From the NCBI GenBank assembly GCA_034769895.1, contig CM068367.1, forward strand, positions 1,318,339,046 to 1,318,403,045: a stretch of 64,000 bases of DNA, given 5' to 3'. The stretch comes from Magicicada septendecula. Lineage: Eukaryota; Arthropoda; Insecta; Hemiptera; Cicadidae. A model generated the notes under the pieces. It ran no database searches. It was not told the origin of the DNA and worked only from the letters and a program-made list of their open reading frames with translations. Shown here in pieces: positions 1 through 11,544 of this stretch (its first letter is position 1; each line of letters starts with the position of its first letter). A program made the translations under genes and the position numbers.

Positions 1-38
1 GAGTTGGCTCACAAAAACACCTCTTTATTAGACGGTAA
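1..38 (+). pseudogene. Helitron helicase, last codons (copy 1)
   Basis: These are the final 12 codons and stop of a Helitron Pif1-like helicase. They are identical to the end of the longer copy at 11545-12476, where they follow a superfamily-1 helicase motif. The rest of the gene lies left of the window. On its own the fragment would not be recognisable; the call rests on the match to copy 2. Confidence 0.8.
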
Positions 39-466
39 GGAGGTAAGACGAGAAATTTCGCTTACAGGCGAGGATTGCGATAGACTTTGTCGTTGCACCC
101 TTAAATTTAGTGTTGTATTATATTTTGAAAATTGTATTTATTTGTATGCATATCGTATATTTGTATAAGTTATTGTTTTTGTACCTTTGTGTAAGTTTCA
201 AATACATGTTTCTTTTAAAACTACACTCATTTTCATTTAAACAATAACTATTGTAATATTCTATTCAAATTTTTGCAATGTTGTATAACAAACTATTGTA
301 ATATCTATTGTAGTATTCAAGCTATATTTGAAAGATTTAAATTTAAAATAGCATGGAAAAGAGGTTTATTTTTCGTCGCTGAAAGTTAGTGATAATTTTT
401 GACAAAAAAAATATAGGAGCCTATGAATAAATTATGAACCCGAACAACGCTGGGTAAATCGGCTAG
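1..466 (+). mobile_element. Helitron 3' end (copy 1)
   Basis: This is the 3' non-coding tail of a Helitron rolling-circle transposon. It ends in CTAG at 463-466 followed by host T at 467, as Helitrons do (CTRR^T). A short terminal hairpin precedes the end (ACCC at 438-441 pairing with GGGT at 452-455, with 8 bases from it to the CTAG). There are no terminal inverted repeats and no target duplication, which is normal for the class. The second copy ends at 12904. Confidence 0.75.
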
Positions 467-467
467 T

Positions 468-514
468 ATATATGTATATAAATAAATAAATAAATATATA
501 TATATATATATAAA
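468..514. repeat. TA/TAAA microsatellite
   Basis: TATA-, TAAA- and (TA)n-type simple repeat directly after the Helitron end. It also abuts the 3' end of a minus-strand LINE fragment, so it may be the tail of that LINE. It is 4 bp shorter in copy 2 (12906-12948). Confidence 0.8.
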
Positions 515-800
515 TCGGTTCACAACGTTATCCTACGTCTTCCGATCCCTAGTCTCCATTGGTCTCGATGTAACCAAGATTCTTCTTCCAATTCCCGGTC
601 TCTCATTGCCTGGTTGATGCCTTCTCTTCAACTCAACCTAGGTCTTCCTCTTCGCCTACGACCGTATGGTGTCCATCTCAAAATTTGCTTGGGAAGTCGA
701 TTATCCGGCAATTTTTTGCACATGCCCAAACCATCTTAGCTGTTTTGTTTTTATGTCGTCGACAATAGAGTACTGTACCCCCATTATCTAATGGGGACTA
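515..800 (-). pseudogene. LINE ORF2 C-terminal relic (copy 1)
   Basis: On the minus strand this reads as the C-terminal end of a non-LTR retrotransposon polyprotein (endonuclease-reverse transcriptase ORF), downstream of the RT domain. Visible hallmarks are the patch KTKQLRWFGHV, then LPKQILRWTPYG, an Arg-rich RGRPRLS stretch, and a final GIGRR segment before a stop. One frameshift and in-frame stops are present, so it is dead. The upstream RT and endonuclease domains are missing, as expected for a 5'-truncated insertion. The 3' end abuts the TA-rich microsatellite. Repeated at about 12949-13240. Confidence 0.65.
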
Positions 801-859
801 ACTCCCCAATACTTAGAAAACCATTTATTGTTAAAGAGCCTAGCAAACAGCCCCCTTTG

Positions 860-1610
860 CTGAAATATGTTGTTAATTATTTCTTTTTCCTATAAGGTAT
901 CATTGATTGATATAAACATTATATGTTTATCATCCGCTTAATTGGTTAATTCGAATAGTAATATTCTTTGTTTAGAATTGTATCGACATCGCCAAAATGT
1001 GAACGAGAACAGGTTCTTGAGTCAGATGACAAGGCATGAATGGTTGTGCGCATACAACATTTACCTTACTAGATACAAACCTATATGTAAATACTGTATG
1101 CAATTAAAGCATAAATAAAGACCGTTTCACACTTGGGTATCAAAGTTCAAGCTCTGTAGGTTAACATACATCGTTAGACAATCAGTTATCTGACGCTTAC
1201 CACCGCAGTGTTACGTAATGGCAACTGACGTGTTTGATGACACAACAGAATCACATTAAGCGGCGTATCTAAAGCTGTTGTTGTTGGCAACTCCTTGAGA
1301 GTAGATAAGGTAACGTTAGACTGTGTACGGATACCCGAATGTATGTCAATGTGGGAAGATGAACAGAGATTTCAATAGCAAGTTTTTAATGTTAATAGCG
1401 TCTCATAAAAATTGCGTCTTACCTAAATACCGTTAACATAACACAAATATTCAGTAAAATATAGTGTGGTTATCGTAGTCATTATTGTTGTCACATAAAC
1501 ACAAAATACTAATCGTACTCTTACGTAAGTAATGCTTTGCGTTTGTAGTGTTTTAAGCTGTCATAGTTGTAAAACCAGTATTAAACTAAGAAATTGAAAA
1601 CATTTAATAA
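860..1610. repeat. Internal ~1-kb repeat, copy A
   Basis: A diverged copy of the segment found again at about 1915-2600 (B), 6245-6760 (C), 13300-14040 (A'), 14350-15000 (B') and 18010-18690 plus 19816-20000 (D). Shared landmarks in order: a TTGTTAATTATTT block, an ATCTATATGTAAA block, a CAAGCTCTGTAG block, the most conserved stretch at 1218-1259, then AGTTTTTAATGTTAATAGCG. No protein or RNA family recognised. Confidence 0.8.
1218..1259 (+). other. Conserved 13-codon ORF inside repeat A
   Basis: Frame MATDVFDDTTESH followed by TAA. The ATG, the length and the stop are kept without indels in six copies: 1218, 2225, 6375, 13635, 14642 and 18339. This is the best conserved part of the repeat between distant copies. 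It may be coincidence or a conserved DNA element rather than a translated peptide; no known peptide is recognised. Confidence 0.3.
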
Positions 1611-1914
1611 ACTGGTTTCACGCACATAAAACCGGGTTTTTATCATTTATTATAAGAATTAATTTGTAATTTTTAATAATTCATTATTTTATATAACACC
1701 GTTTCTATCCACGCCGTTATGGTCATTAGCCTTTATCTATGCAAGTGTCCCTCTGTTCTGACTCCTTCCAACCTGCTCGGATGTAACAATGAATGCGTGT
1801 AAGCTACGCTTCTTTTACGTTAAATAACTTACAAGCGCCCAAAATAATTACTTACTTAATTACTTAAGTTATGTTAATTTATTAACATATTTTATTGAAA
1901 ATAGCGTAAATGTT

Positions 1915-2600
1915 TTCATAATGTTTGAAGTAATTTTGATTGATTTTACCGCAATATTCTTGTTAATTATTTTGTTTTCCTTTAAAATATTATTGATTGA
2001 TCGGACAAAAGGTAAAAGTAGGAATTTCTTGAGACAGGTAGCAAGACATAAATGATTAGATACATATAATATTTACCATAGTACACACGAATCTATATGT
2101 AAAATACTATAAGCGTTTAATGTTTGAGCGAAGACATACTAATATTAATATTCAAGCTCTGTAGATTAACAAAAGCATTACAATGACAAGCAGTTATCTG
2201 GCGCTTACCACCAAGTGTTATACAATGGCAACTGACGTGCTTGATGACACAACAGAATCACATTAAGCGGCGTGCCTTAAGCTGGTGACATTGATAACGC
2301 CTAACGTTAGATAAGGTAACGGTGGACTGTGTATTACATACTGATGCACAAATGTGTAAAGACGTACGGAGATTACAGTAGCAAGTTTTTAATGTTAATA
2401 GCGTCTCATAAAAATTACGTCCTTCCTATAAACCATTAAAGTAATACAAATATTCAGTGCAACTTTGTATCGTTATCTTAGTCATTACTGTTGTCACATA
2501 AACACAGAACATTTGTGGTCTCTCATACGTAAGTAATGCTTTATGTTTGTAATGTTCAAACTGTCACAGAAAGATAAAAATGTACCGTTCTTAACGCCAA
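1915..2600. repeat. Internal ~1-kb repeat, copy B
   Basis: Tandem relative of copy A, about 1 kb downstream and in the same orientation, with the conserved 13-codon frame at 2225-2266. Its 3' part (2590-2717) is colinear with copy D at 19,870-19,975, including the GTAGAGCAGTTGGTAAACTT-like stretch. This shows it belongs to the long repeat unit. Confidence 0.8.
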
Positions 2601-3018
2601 ATGCGACACACTTTAAACAAAATATGATTATAAGTTTGAAAGGGTAATAACGTTAGAACATAATTTAAATGATTGTGAAAGTAGAGCAGTTGGTAAACTT
2701 TATCTGAAGAAACGAGGATTGTTGACACTATCTGATAGAAAAATAGGGAGAAAGATATACGGCCCAATAATGGAAGCAGGAGAGTGGAGATGAAATTGAT
2801 GAAATGTTGCAGCAAAAGTATATAGTGCGCTTCATAAAGACAAGGCGGATAAGCTGGCTAGGGCATGTGGAGAGAATGCCACAGGAGAGACTGCTCAAGC
2901 AAGTCCTAAATGGAAACATGGAAGGAACAAGAACAAGGGGTAGACCCAGAAGGCGATGGATACATGAGGTGGAGGAAGACTTGAGAAGAATGGGCGTACA
3001 AAACTGGAGAAACGTTAC

Positions 3019-3032
3019 AAAAGAGAGAGAGA

Positions 3033-3092
<60 letters not shown>
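3019..3092. repeat. (GA)n microsatellite
   Basis: Nearly pure GA repeat of about 70 bp within the LINE fragment. It is about 100 bp in the second copy (15448-15546), so the tract has changed length since duplication. Confidence 0.95.
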
Positions 3093-3148
3093 ACTGAAGG
3101 CGAATGGTAGCGGAAGGAAAGGGTTATTCCGGCTTGTAGAGTTCTGGA

Positions 3149-3187
3149 AGAAGAAGAAGAAGAAGAAGAAGAAGAAAAAGAAGAAGG
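3149..3187. repeat. (AAG)n LINE tail
   Basis: GAAGAAG repeat at the 3' end of the LINE fragment. It is shorter in copy 2 (about 15600-15620). Trinucleotide tails of this kind are usual 3' ends of this LINE type. Confidence 0.8.
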
Positions 3188-4365
<1,178 letters not shown>

Positions 4366-4749
4366 GACGTAGACATGCTCATATACAAATTTTTACGTGT
4401 TAAGAGTTAGTATTTACTAACTGAGAATATGAAAAATTAATTTTGTGTTGCCAAAGAAAATGTTCTGGTGATAAATAGCTTCATTCCTACGTTCGAAATC
4501 TTGAAGGAAAACGAGGGACGTTGTATTAAACGGTCCAAAAATGAATGTAAATACAAATGTATTTATATAATAATAGCTGCCTCACAGTCATAAAGAACAC
4601 ACCCATACAATCCTAAACGCACTTGAACACCCATACCCCCTTGAAAGAATACGATTCTTGTAGTTACACCCCGAACGCTGCTATTACGCAGAGGGCTTGA
4701 GCCACGCCGTCCTTCCATACAGGCTACAAGCTATAGTTAAATATTATGG

Positions 4750-5010
4750 TTGTTTAACGTTATCAGTAAAGGTACGGTCGAGCTCACAGGGCGGTTTAGG
4801 TCAAGGCCTGACACACAGAATGCTCCCGGCAGAGACTTTGTTGATTCACTGTATCACCTAAAGGATGGACCCGAGACTTTATATGATAGCGTTATAGCAT
4901 TATTCCTTGATGAGGATGAGAAAGGTAAAAAAAAAGGAAAACACACAACACTGGATCTTCCTTTTCTACATAGAACAAATGAAGGGAAATTTTACACGTT
5001 GACTTTTTAG
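4750..5010 (+). other. Small ORF in repeat unit, doubtful
   Basis: An 86-codon plus-strand frame. In copy 2 (17164-17415) the A-run near codon 60 is shorter and the C-terminal frame changes. The old copy diverges after about 10 codons. This behaviour argues against a protein-coding gene. No family recognised. Confidence 0.15.
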
Positions 5011-5289
5011 CCTGTAGATAATGAAAGGAAATCCATCAGTCCATCACTGTTGTAGAATTGATGACGAACGAATGCTGTTAACTTCTCTCTTTATTGAAAC
5101 AAGTACAAAAACATTTATGTAGAGACTTTAAAGCATATAATTCACCCTTGGCAGTTTATCTGCGCAGCTTTATATTAGAAAGAGACAGTTTATTTAACCA
5201 TTTATTTTAATTTAAATAAAATAAAAAATTTATTTTTTACTTTAATTGGAACAATAAAACATACAATTACGCTTAAAAATGCACAGGAA

Positions 5290-5328
5290 AACAGTCCAAT
5301 TGATGTGTCTACTCCAATCGGACTGTTC
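5290..5328. repeat. Small hairpin at duplication edge
   Basis: AACAGTCCAATTG pairs with a CAATCGGACTGTT-type arm across a short loop, one mismatch in 13. The homology between the two recent copies ends exactly at the right end of this hairpin (5328 / 17742). Confidence 0.6.
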
Positions 5329-6244
5329 TGCACTTCGTGAAAATATCTATATTTTCTTCTTGTTTACTATTATCTGTTGTAGAAAACTGAAGAGCAAAGG
5401 CAATAAAAGTCAGTAATGTAATTTTCCTAAAATAAATGTTCACTTAATAATACAGCTTCATTTTCTTCTTTGACTTCTTATTTTAACGCCCAGGGTAGTC
5501 ATATGTCCTGATCCTCTTCAAAATCTCGCCATCTGTACTGCTTTTAATCTTCAGATTATGTACTTTACTCTTCACTTTACGTATCTATTACGTATTTTTG
5601 AATAATTTTTTTAATAATATTAAGTTTATAGAAATTATAACACTTCAGAAGACAATTCACCATGTTTACTTATGTAAACATTTACAAGTTAAATAATTAT
5701 TTAGTTACCATATGAGACTTTTATTTTAGATTTACGTCAAATTCTTTCATCAAGATACAAGACTACAAAATTACGTTAACATTAAAAAGGTAAATTTCTA
5801 TAATACAAACAGTTTAAATATTTACACATCCAAATAAACTGACAGCTACGTTCACTCTTATATAGTTAATTTTATAGCTAGTGGATGTCGTTTAATAAAA
5901 AAAAATAAAAAATAATAAAATAGCGTCACCTTAAATACTTAACATAGTGCAATGGGATTTTTAAAAATACAAAATACAAAATTCGATATTCTTTAATGAC
6001 CCAGTAACTAACTAATAACTAATAACTTTTCTCTGATTTCTATTGCGCAATTGTTACTAATGTTCAGCTTACTTCCCTGTTTTTCAGTGGTCTCAAACGG
6101 ATAATCACTCAATGTTTGTAAGCGTTTTATACAATATTATATTTGTGTTGTTGTTTGTATAAATTACGATTGTGTCAATAATCGATATTACAGTTGGGAA
6201 TCGAAATTTGTATTTTTATATTGTCATCTGTAAATATTAAATGT
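5329..6244. other. AT-rich sequence without recognisable gene
   Basis: The first 200 bp are colinear with 21,490-21,690 in the old unit copy. The rest is A/T-rich with no gene, RNA or transposon signature that I can support. Confidence 0.6.
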
Positions 6245-6760
6245 GATAACGATAAAAAAACATGGTGTTGACAGTGAAAAGAGTTTTAAAATTTCGATTG
6301 CTACCTGTAAGACGACAATGTATTACACTGAGAAGCAGTTGTCTGATATTTGCCTCAAAACAGCGTGTTGTGTAATGCAAACTGACGTGCTTGATGCCAC
6401 GACAGAATCACATTAAATCGCCCGTGTATCTCAAGTGCTTACACTGGCAACGCATTAACGCTATGTACGTTAACTACGGAGTCGATATTACGTGCGCATA
6501 TAATGGTGCTAAATCAAGAAGGCAAACGGAGATTAAAGTACTGAGATTATGATGTAAATGGCATGAAAATGACTATATCAATTACCTGTGTAACAATAGA
6601 GGTTAGGTACATTCAGTGATTGATTGTGTCGTTATCGTAATCATTATCGTTGACACATTTAAACGTACAACTACTCACTACCACTAACAAAGTCTTATAC
6701 AACACAACGCACGAATAATCTTGTTATATTTTGAGTTGCGTAGTTTCTTACACCAAAATG
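6245..6760. repeat. Internal ~1-kb repeat, copy C
   Basis: The most diverged copy of the A/B/D repeat. It keeps the conserved 13-codon stretch at 6375-6416 with no indel, and the downstream ATTATCGTTG-ACACATTTAAAC-type block. It is truncated compared with A and B. Confidence 0.7.
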
Positions 6761-6877
6761 ATTATAAAACGTCAATTTGTGTTTTCTTTTGACTCTTTAC
6801 CGGCGTTGAAAATTCATAATTGTTAAGTCACAATTATGTCCTTTATTCTCACGTATGCTTCCGCGGCCGGTGTCCAT

Positions 6878-7104
6878 TGTGTTTTTGAAGTCTTCTTCCG
6901 GTATGGATCGCGTCAAAAATGTCTTGTGTGACAACGTTTCACTAATATTACAATGAGTATCCACAGGTTTAAATGATCTGTTTGTTTTAGACCTGTGTCT
7001 GTTTCATTTAGACCTGAGGATACTCATTGTAATATGTGTCAAACTTTGACATACAAGACATTTTTGACGCAATCCATACCGGAAGAAGACTTAAAAAACA
7101 CAAT
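6878..7104. mobile_element. Inverted pair of Penelope-type termini
   Basis: Two arms of about 90 bp (6878-6966 and 7014-7104) are inverted copies separated by a 47-bp spacer. Each contains a hammerhead-like core. A CACAATTATGTCCT direct repeat at about 6830 and 7100 lies outside the left arm and at the right edge and may be a target duplication. No coding sequence lies between the arms. Penelope-like elements are known to have terminal repeats, sometimes inverted, with hammerhead ribozymes; assignment to that class is by analogy with the coding element at 43.9-45.3 kb. Confidence 0.5.
6925..6966 (-). ncRNA. Hammerhead-like motif, 6.9 kb left arm
   Basis: Minus strand: CTGTGGA (consensus CTGANGA with one change), a stem II of ACTCAT-type paired bases, then GAAAC, GTT and the cleavage triplet GTC at the expected place. 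The opposite arm (7014-7050, plus) keeps CTGAGGA but has CAAAC where GAAAC is expected. Each arm therefore has one defect and probably neither is fully active. Confidence 0.45.
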
Positions 7105-7199
7105 TATGTCCTATTTGTTCGCGTCTAGTTCTGTTCATGGGGAATTTTATACAAATAAATTTACAACAGGAAATAATATCACTGCAACAGAAGAATAAA

Positions 7200-8016
7200 A
7201 ATTCAGTAGAATGACATGAGAAGAATAATGTTTGTGGTAGCAAATCAAAAGTAATTATGTCATTTACATAGAAACTTCTTAGAGTATATATTTGATCTAT
7301 GTGATCTGTTTATTTAAGTATGTGATCTATTTATTTCGTGATAAGTGAATTTTTAAAAAAATGCTAGTTTTATTATGAGAACTTTATGAATAACGTTTGT
7401 TACTATAGCAAACAAGAGAACAATGATGCCGTATGGAAAAACAAGATGAAGGAGAGAAAAAGAAATAGAGGAGAGCCAAGAGTAAGTACGAATGAATAAA
7501 GCAGACATACAGAGGTTAAAATCGAAGTATAAGACAAACAGATAATAATAGAAATATTTAATATCCAGCACAAAAATGTAGGACATACCGGCTAGGTCAT
7601 CATACCGTTTTACGGTAATGTGAGCAGAGCAGAGGTCACGGGAATGTAGAAACTATCGGAATGGTGTCAAATATCATAGTGAAAATTCAAACTGAAGTTG
7701 AACAAGTGATTACATTCCATGACGCATTTGATGACGTAAGTTGAGACGAAATCAAGCATAAAAACTGGAAGTTCTTCTGACACTGTAATCAAAAGTGGCA
7801 TTGACAATAATGTGATCTGTTTATTTAGTTTCCTGCAGAATTTTTATCTGATAATTTAAGAATGTATTATTATTGTTATATTAATAACAATGTGAAACGT
7901 GCGTTAGGTTTTTATACGTAGGTCTACCGACAAAAATTAAAATACGTTAGCAGAAGTAATCTATTTTCATGAATAATACAGTCTACAGTCTATTTCTTGA
8001 TGTATATAATATATTT
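7200..8016. other. No recognisable gene
   Basis: A/T-rich sequence with short frames only. Nothing supported. Confidence 0.5.
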
Positions 8017-8259
8017 ACTTTAACTCAAGATGTTATTTTTCCCATATTTGGAACAGGTTTCGGAACCATTAGTGTTCCCAACATCATCCTTTCTAACAGG
8101 TTATCCTAATAGTTAATCTAATAGATTAAATAATAGATAATCTAACAGATTGTCCTAATAGATTTCTAACAGATAATCTATTAGAAAGGCTGGTGATGGG
8201 AACACTAAGGGTCCCGAAACATGTTGCAACTAAGGGGAAAAAACATCTTGAGGTAAAGT
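8017..8259. mobile_element. Inverted pair of Penelope-type termini
   Basis: Imperfect palindrome: the left arm (about 8017-8105) and right arm (about 8170-8259) match when inverted, from ACTTTAACTCAAGATG inward to CCTTTCTAACAG. The same half-element occurs alone at 11223-11300 (minus) and 51180-51260 (plus), so it is an interspersed repeat. The right arm has a hammerhead-like core at 8190-8226 (CTGGTGA, stem GGGA/TCCC, GAAAC, ATGTT). A TG microsatellite follows at 8281. Confidence 0.5.
8190..8226 (+). ncRNA. Hammerhead-like motif (degraded), 8.2 kb
   Basis: CTGGTGA in place of CTGANGA, then a GGGA...TCCC stem II, GAAAC, and ACATGT forming a minimal stem III before the cleavage base. The A-to-G change in the core would be expected to inactivate it. 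Confidence 0.4.
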
Positions 8260-8280
8260 AAGTATAAATTTTAAATATTA

Positions 8281-8304
<24 letters not shown>
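8281..8304. repeat. (TG)n microsatellite
   Basis: Twelve TG repeats followed by TA-rich repeats to about 8342, adjoining the inverted terminal pair. Confidence 0.9.
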
Positions 8305-8312
<8 letters not shown>

Positions 8313-8729
8313 CATACATACATATGTGTATATATATATATAGCGACAACACAAATAACTTAACTATTGGCGCATAGGATGTGGTAGTATGTGTATCTTA
8401 ATGCAAAAGCCTATATTAGAGGGTTTAAGATTATTTATTGCACACAAGACATATGTAATTGTTTATATGATATATTTGACAAGCATAATAATGGTGGTGT
8501 TTCAGATATAGTCTTTTAAAATGTTAATTATTGTTCATATACGTGATGTGGTACATTATATATGTGATGATGATGATTCCCACGGCGATGTTGATGAAAA
8601 AGGGGGGGGCTTTGCTGTGTCGTTGAATCGTCAGGCGCGGCGTACGATGACAGACGGTTCACCCTGGTAACGCTTCCAGCTGGGCTGGTGTCCTGGAGTT
8701 CCAACGTTGACACTGACGCTTCGCACACC

Positions 8730-9600
8730 ACAACGGTTTTATTGATACTACTTCTAAAACTTCATACAGAATTTATAATTTATAAGTATCCCAGGTCACA
8801 GCGAGCGAGTTTTACTTAGAAACGGTATATTAGGCTTATAACAATCCGGACTCTTCAAGTGTTCACGAGTACCACTGGGTCTACCGCGATCTTCCACTCA
8901 CGCGGAAACTAATGAAGACAAAATTTTATTACTAAGTAATTATGAAATATTATTGGTACTGCAGAATACCTCACACAGTAGCACAGTTAAAATTCACTTA
9001 TTTACACACGCAAAATTCTAATAACAATACTGTGTGTAGCGATGTATTACACCAACAGTTCTGAGCCTTCTCACTCGTTACTACCGCCGAAAAGACTTAA
9101 CAAATTCTTGCAAGCGGAAAATCTTGCACAAGAATTGCACGTTTCGATCGTGATAGCTAGAAGAGACGAACTAACTGTGTAGCAACAGGCTTAAGAAAAT
9201 TCCGACTGCCTTCCAGCATTTTATTGGTGGAAGGAAGTCACATGGTTATTTTAAACATGACTCGCAAATTTTTCATGCCGTAAAGTGCATCGACTTTGCA
9301 AGAGCATGCATAGATGGTAATCTCTGAATACCTTAATCCCACGCAGAAATACGTTTTACAACAACTTTATATTTTAATGAAATCATATTTTAACGTCATT
9401 TAATAAATAGGAAAAATACAGGAACTGTAACTAATATAGAAGCTTATGTTCAGTTCAAGTGTCATAACGATATGACAATTATATCACGCACAGCCGGAGA
9501 AACGTTTATCACTCGCGCACGCGCGCACATTTCCACAGACATAGTACATGAATAAATAACATATAAAATAATACACAGTTTGACTAAGCCTAATTCCTTA
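8730..9600. repeat. Old unit block, copy 1
   Basis: Diverged but colinear with 22,790-23,600. Shared landmarks are ATCTTCCACTC, a TATTGGTGGAA block, and a CGCACGCGCGCAC-like run followed by ACATGA and TATAAAA/AATA. This extends the long repeat unit to about 9.6 kb in the first copy. No gene recognised. Confidence 0.6.
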
Positions 9601-10106
9601 TCCTTTCTAAAATACAAAACTCATACAAAAAAAACCAAATCTAACAAACTACCAACTTAGACCTGAATGTTTATCGTCTGTGTATTACACAAGCCTGCAC
9701 TGCTTATCAGGACCCTGTGTTTCATTGCAGGATTAACCCTTTCCCGCATAATTTTTTTTTTTTTTTTTTTTTATAGCTGGCTTACTAAATAAAAATTTTT
9801 TTTGTTTTTTTGTTTTTCTTTGACACATCCAAAACAATTTCCTAACCCTATGAATAATAATACTAATACCCTCAAACATAAAATCAAATAAACACCTTGG
9901 CAATATTAACATTTCATAACTGTCAACTTGACAGAACCAAGAAACAGACACGTGGCAACCTTTAAACCATAACAAATACACATGTTCTTGACAAGCAGAT
10001 AGCAATTAAGCAAGGTCACAAGGTACAACAGACTGCATTCCTTATCTTTACTAGATTATCGCTCATTCACAGAATTACCCTACATACGACATTATGTATA
10101 ACACTA
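9601..10106. other. No recognisable gene; poly-T tract
   Basis: Contains a 22-base T run at about 9750 and a T-rich stretch to 9820, otherwise unremarkable A/C-rich sequence. Confidence 0.5.
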
Positions 10107-10500
10107 CAACACAACCAAACTGAATAATACGAAATATATAAACACCACACAACACAACCAAGCTGAACAATACGAAATATATAAACACCACACAACACAA
10201 CCAAACAACATACTTAACGATCAATTACAATATAAATCACATACACTTTTTGACACAATTATACAAAAAACAAACATTAAGTTGAATCCCCGCGCCAATC
10301 CCCTTCCTCCACGCACCACCCCCATTACACCTTCCACACAACAATCGTTACTAAATGATGGCAGTCTGTCTCTAAACTGAAGAAGGCGAATACGTACGCC
10401 GAAACGCGTTCGACGAGAAGAGAATAAACAGTAAGTTCAAAAGAAAAAGTTTCATTTTTAGACAACTTTATTCTTACTTTCAAACATTGAAAAAAAAAGT
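10107..10500 (+). mobile_element. Penelope-type terminal block with short tandem repeat
   Basis: A 44-bp unit is repeated about 2.3 times (10107-10206), followed by C-rich sequence and a hammerhead-like motif. The core is CTGAAGAAGGCG ... CGCCGAAACGCG, of the form seen at the ends of Penelope-like elements. No RT or endonuclease sequence is visible nearby. Confidence 0.45.
10365..10425 (+). ncRNA. Hammerhead-like motif, 10.4 kb
   Basis: CTGAAGA at 10377-10383 matches the consensus CTGANGA. Stem II is GGCG paired with CGCC, and GAAA follows at 10401-10404. ACGCGT then gives a minimal stem III and T the cleavage base. Stem I pairs poorly next to the core, so activity is uncertain. Confidence 0.5.
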
Positions 10501-11181
10501 TTAATCATTTAATAATGATTTTATATCTCTCTATTTGTCTTAGACAGTTCAGCCATTGCTGTACTAAGTACTTTTCTTTTCTTGTCATATACATTTGATA
10601 ATTATTACTTCTTAAGCCTTGTTTACACATGGATTGGCATTTCTATATTTTTGTCCATATTTTATTATTTGTTTTTTATTACACAATAATCTATTCTTTT
10701 ACTGTACAGTATTTATTTTATAACATTAGGTACACCATTAATCACACTATTTTAATTGTACGTTTTCATGTATATATAATGATTGTGTTCTTGTATTATT
10801 CAATTATATTGGTTAGTTAACATTACATTCTATTGCATATTTGGGCCTATTGTCCCTCAATTTGTATTTTGATTATTTCTATATTGTATGATACATTTAA
10901 CAAAACAATTTGTTTACTGATAGTAATGGTCCATAATGCTGTCTGTCTTCGTAAGTATTATTATTGTAATTGGTCAAATTTTATCTCATCATCTGGGTAT
11001 TTTCCATCACTTTACCTAAACATTAATTTGGGTACGGTCAGTTATAGTCTAAGTCAGTTTAAATTTGTCGTTTGTTCATCTTCACTATCATTTTTAAAAG
11101 ATATGTTTCTTCTTGTTAAGTTTCTTATCCATGATCTTCATTAAATCTGGTACGATATCAAGCTATGCCAAAAGTAATGTT

Positions 11182-11183
<2 letters not shown>
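10501..11183. other. No recognisable gene
   Basis: T-rich sequence with open but featureless frames of 60-100 codons. No motif supports coding. Confidence 0.5.

Positions 11184-11222
<39 letters not shown>
11184..11222. repeat. (TA)n microsatellite
   Basis: About 19 TA repeats directly abutting the Penelope-type terminal fragment. Confidence 0.95.
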
Positions 11223-11226
<4 letters not shown>

Positions 11227-11300
11227 CAAGATGTTTTCTCCCTATTTGAAACATATTTCGGGAAGCCTTGTGTTCCCATCCTCAGCCTTCCTAATTTAGA
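11223..11300 (-). mobile_element. Single Penelope-type terminus with hammerhead motif
   Basis: Homologous to one arm of the 8.1-kb palindrome. On the minus strand it reads CTGAGGA (exact consensus), stem II GGGAA/TTCCC, then GAAA and ATGTTTC. This is the best-preserved core of this subfamily, at 11245-11285. The TA microsatellite forms its outer edge. Confidence 0.5.
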
Positions 11301-11544
11301 AACTTAGGTTAAATAATCGGATGTGGTGCACGATTTTTCGCCAAGCAAAAAGAGTAATATTAGAAATGTAAGGTTAACAGAATCGAGAAATTTTCTCATT
11401 AAAATACAAAGGCATTTATTTTGTTGGTTGGTATGGCAACCAGAATGTATTCTATTGGGTTGCCATGGTAACCAGATCTAATAGTTTTTTTTAGGCCCCA
11501 AAGGACCCCCCAAAGGATCGTATCGAAAAAAAAACACCTGTCCT

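Larger units (their letters stand above)
2718..3187 (+). pseudogene. LINE ORF2 C-terminus and 3' end (copy 1)
   Basis: A 5'-truncated LINE insertion. The plus-strand frame shows the post-RT C-terminal region typical of insect endonuclease-reverse transcriptases: FIKTRRISWLGHVERMPQ, then a GTRTRGRPRRRW patch and VEEDLRRMGVQNWRN. A long GA microsatellite then replaces the usual RExWRxIL segment. The frame resumes as SRLVEFW-like codons and ends in an (AAG)n tail at 3149-3187. The older copy at about 19,980 has no LINE here, only the joined flanks, which places both insertion edges. Not functional: no RT or endonuclease domain. Confidence 0.75.

Noticed and set aside
10833..11144. 103-codon frame with many hydrophobic residues, possible membrane protein
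   Set aside because: T-rich DNA yields Phe/Leu/Ile-rich frames by chance; no conserved motif or second copy.
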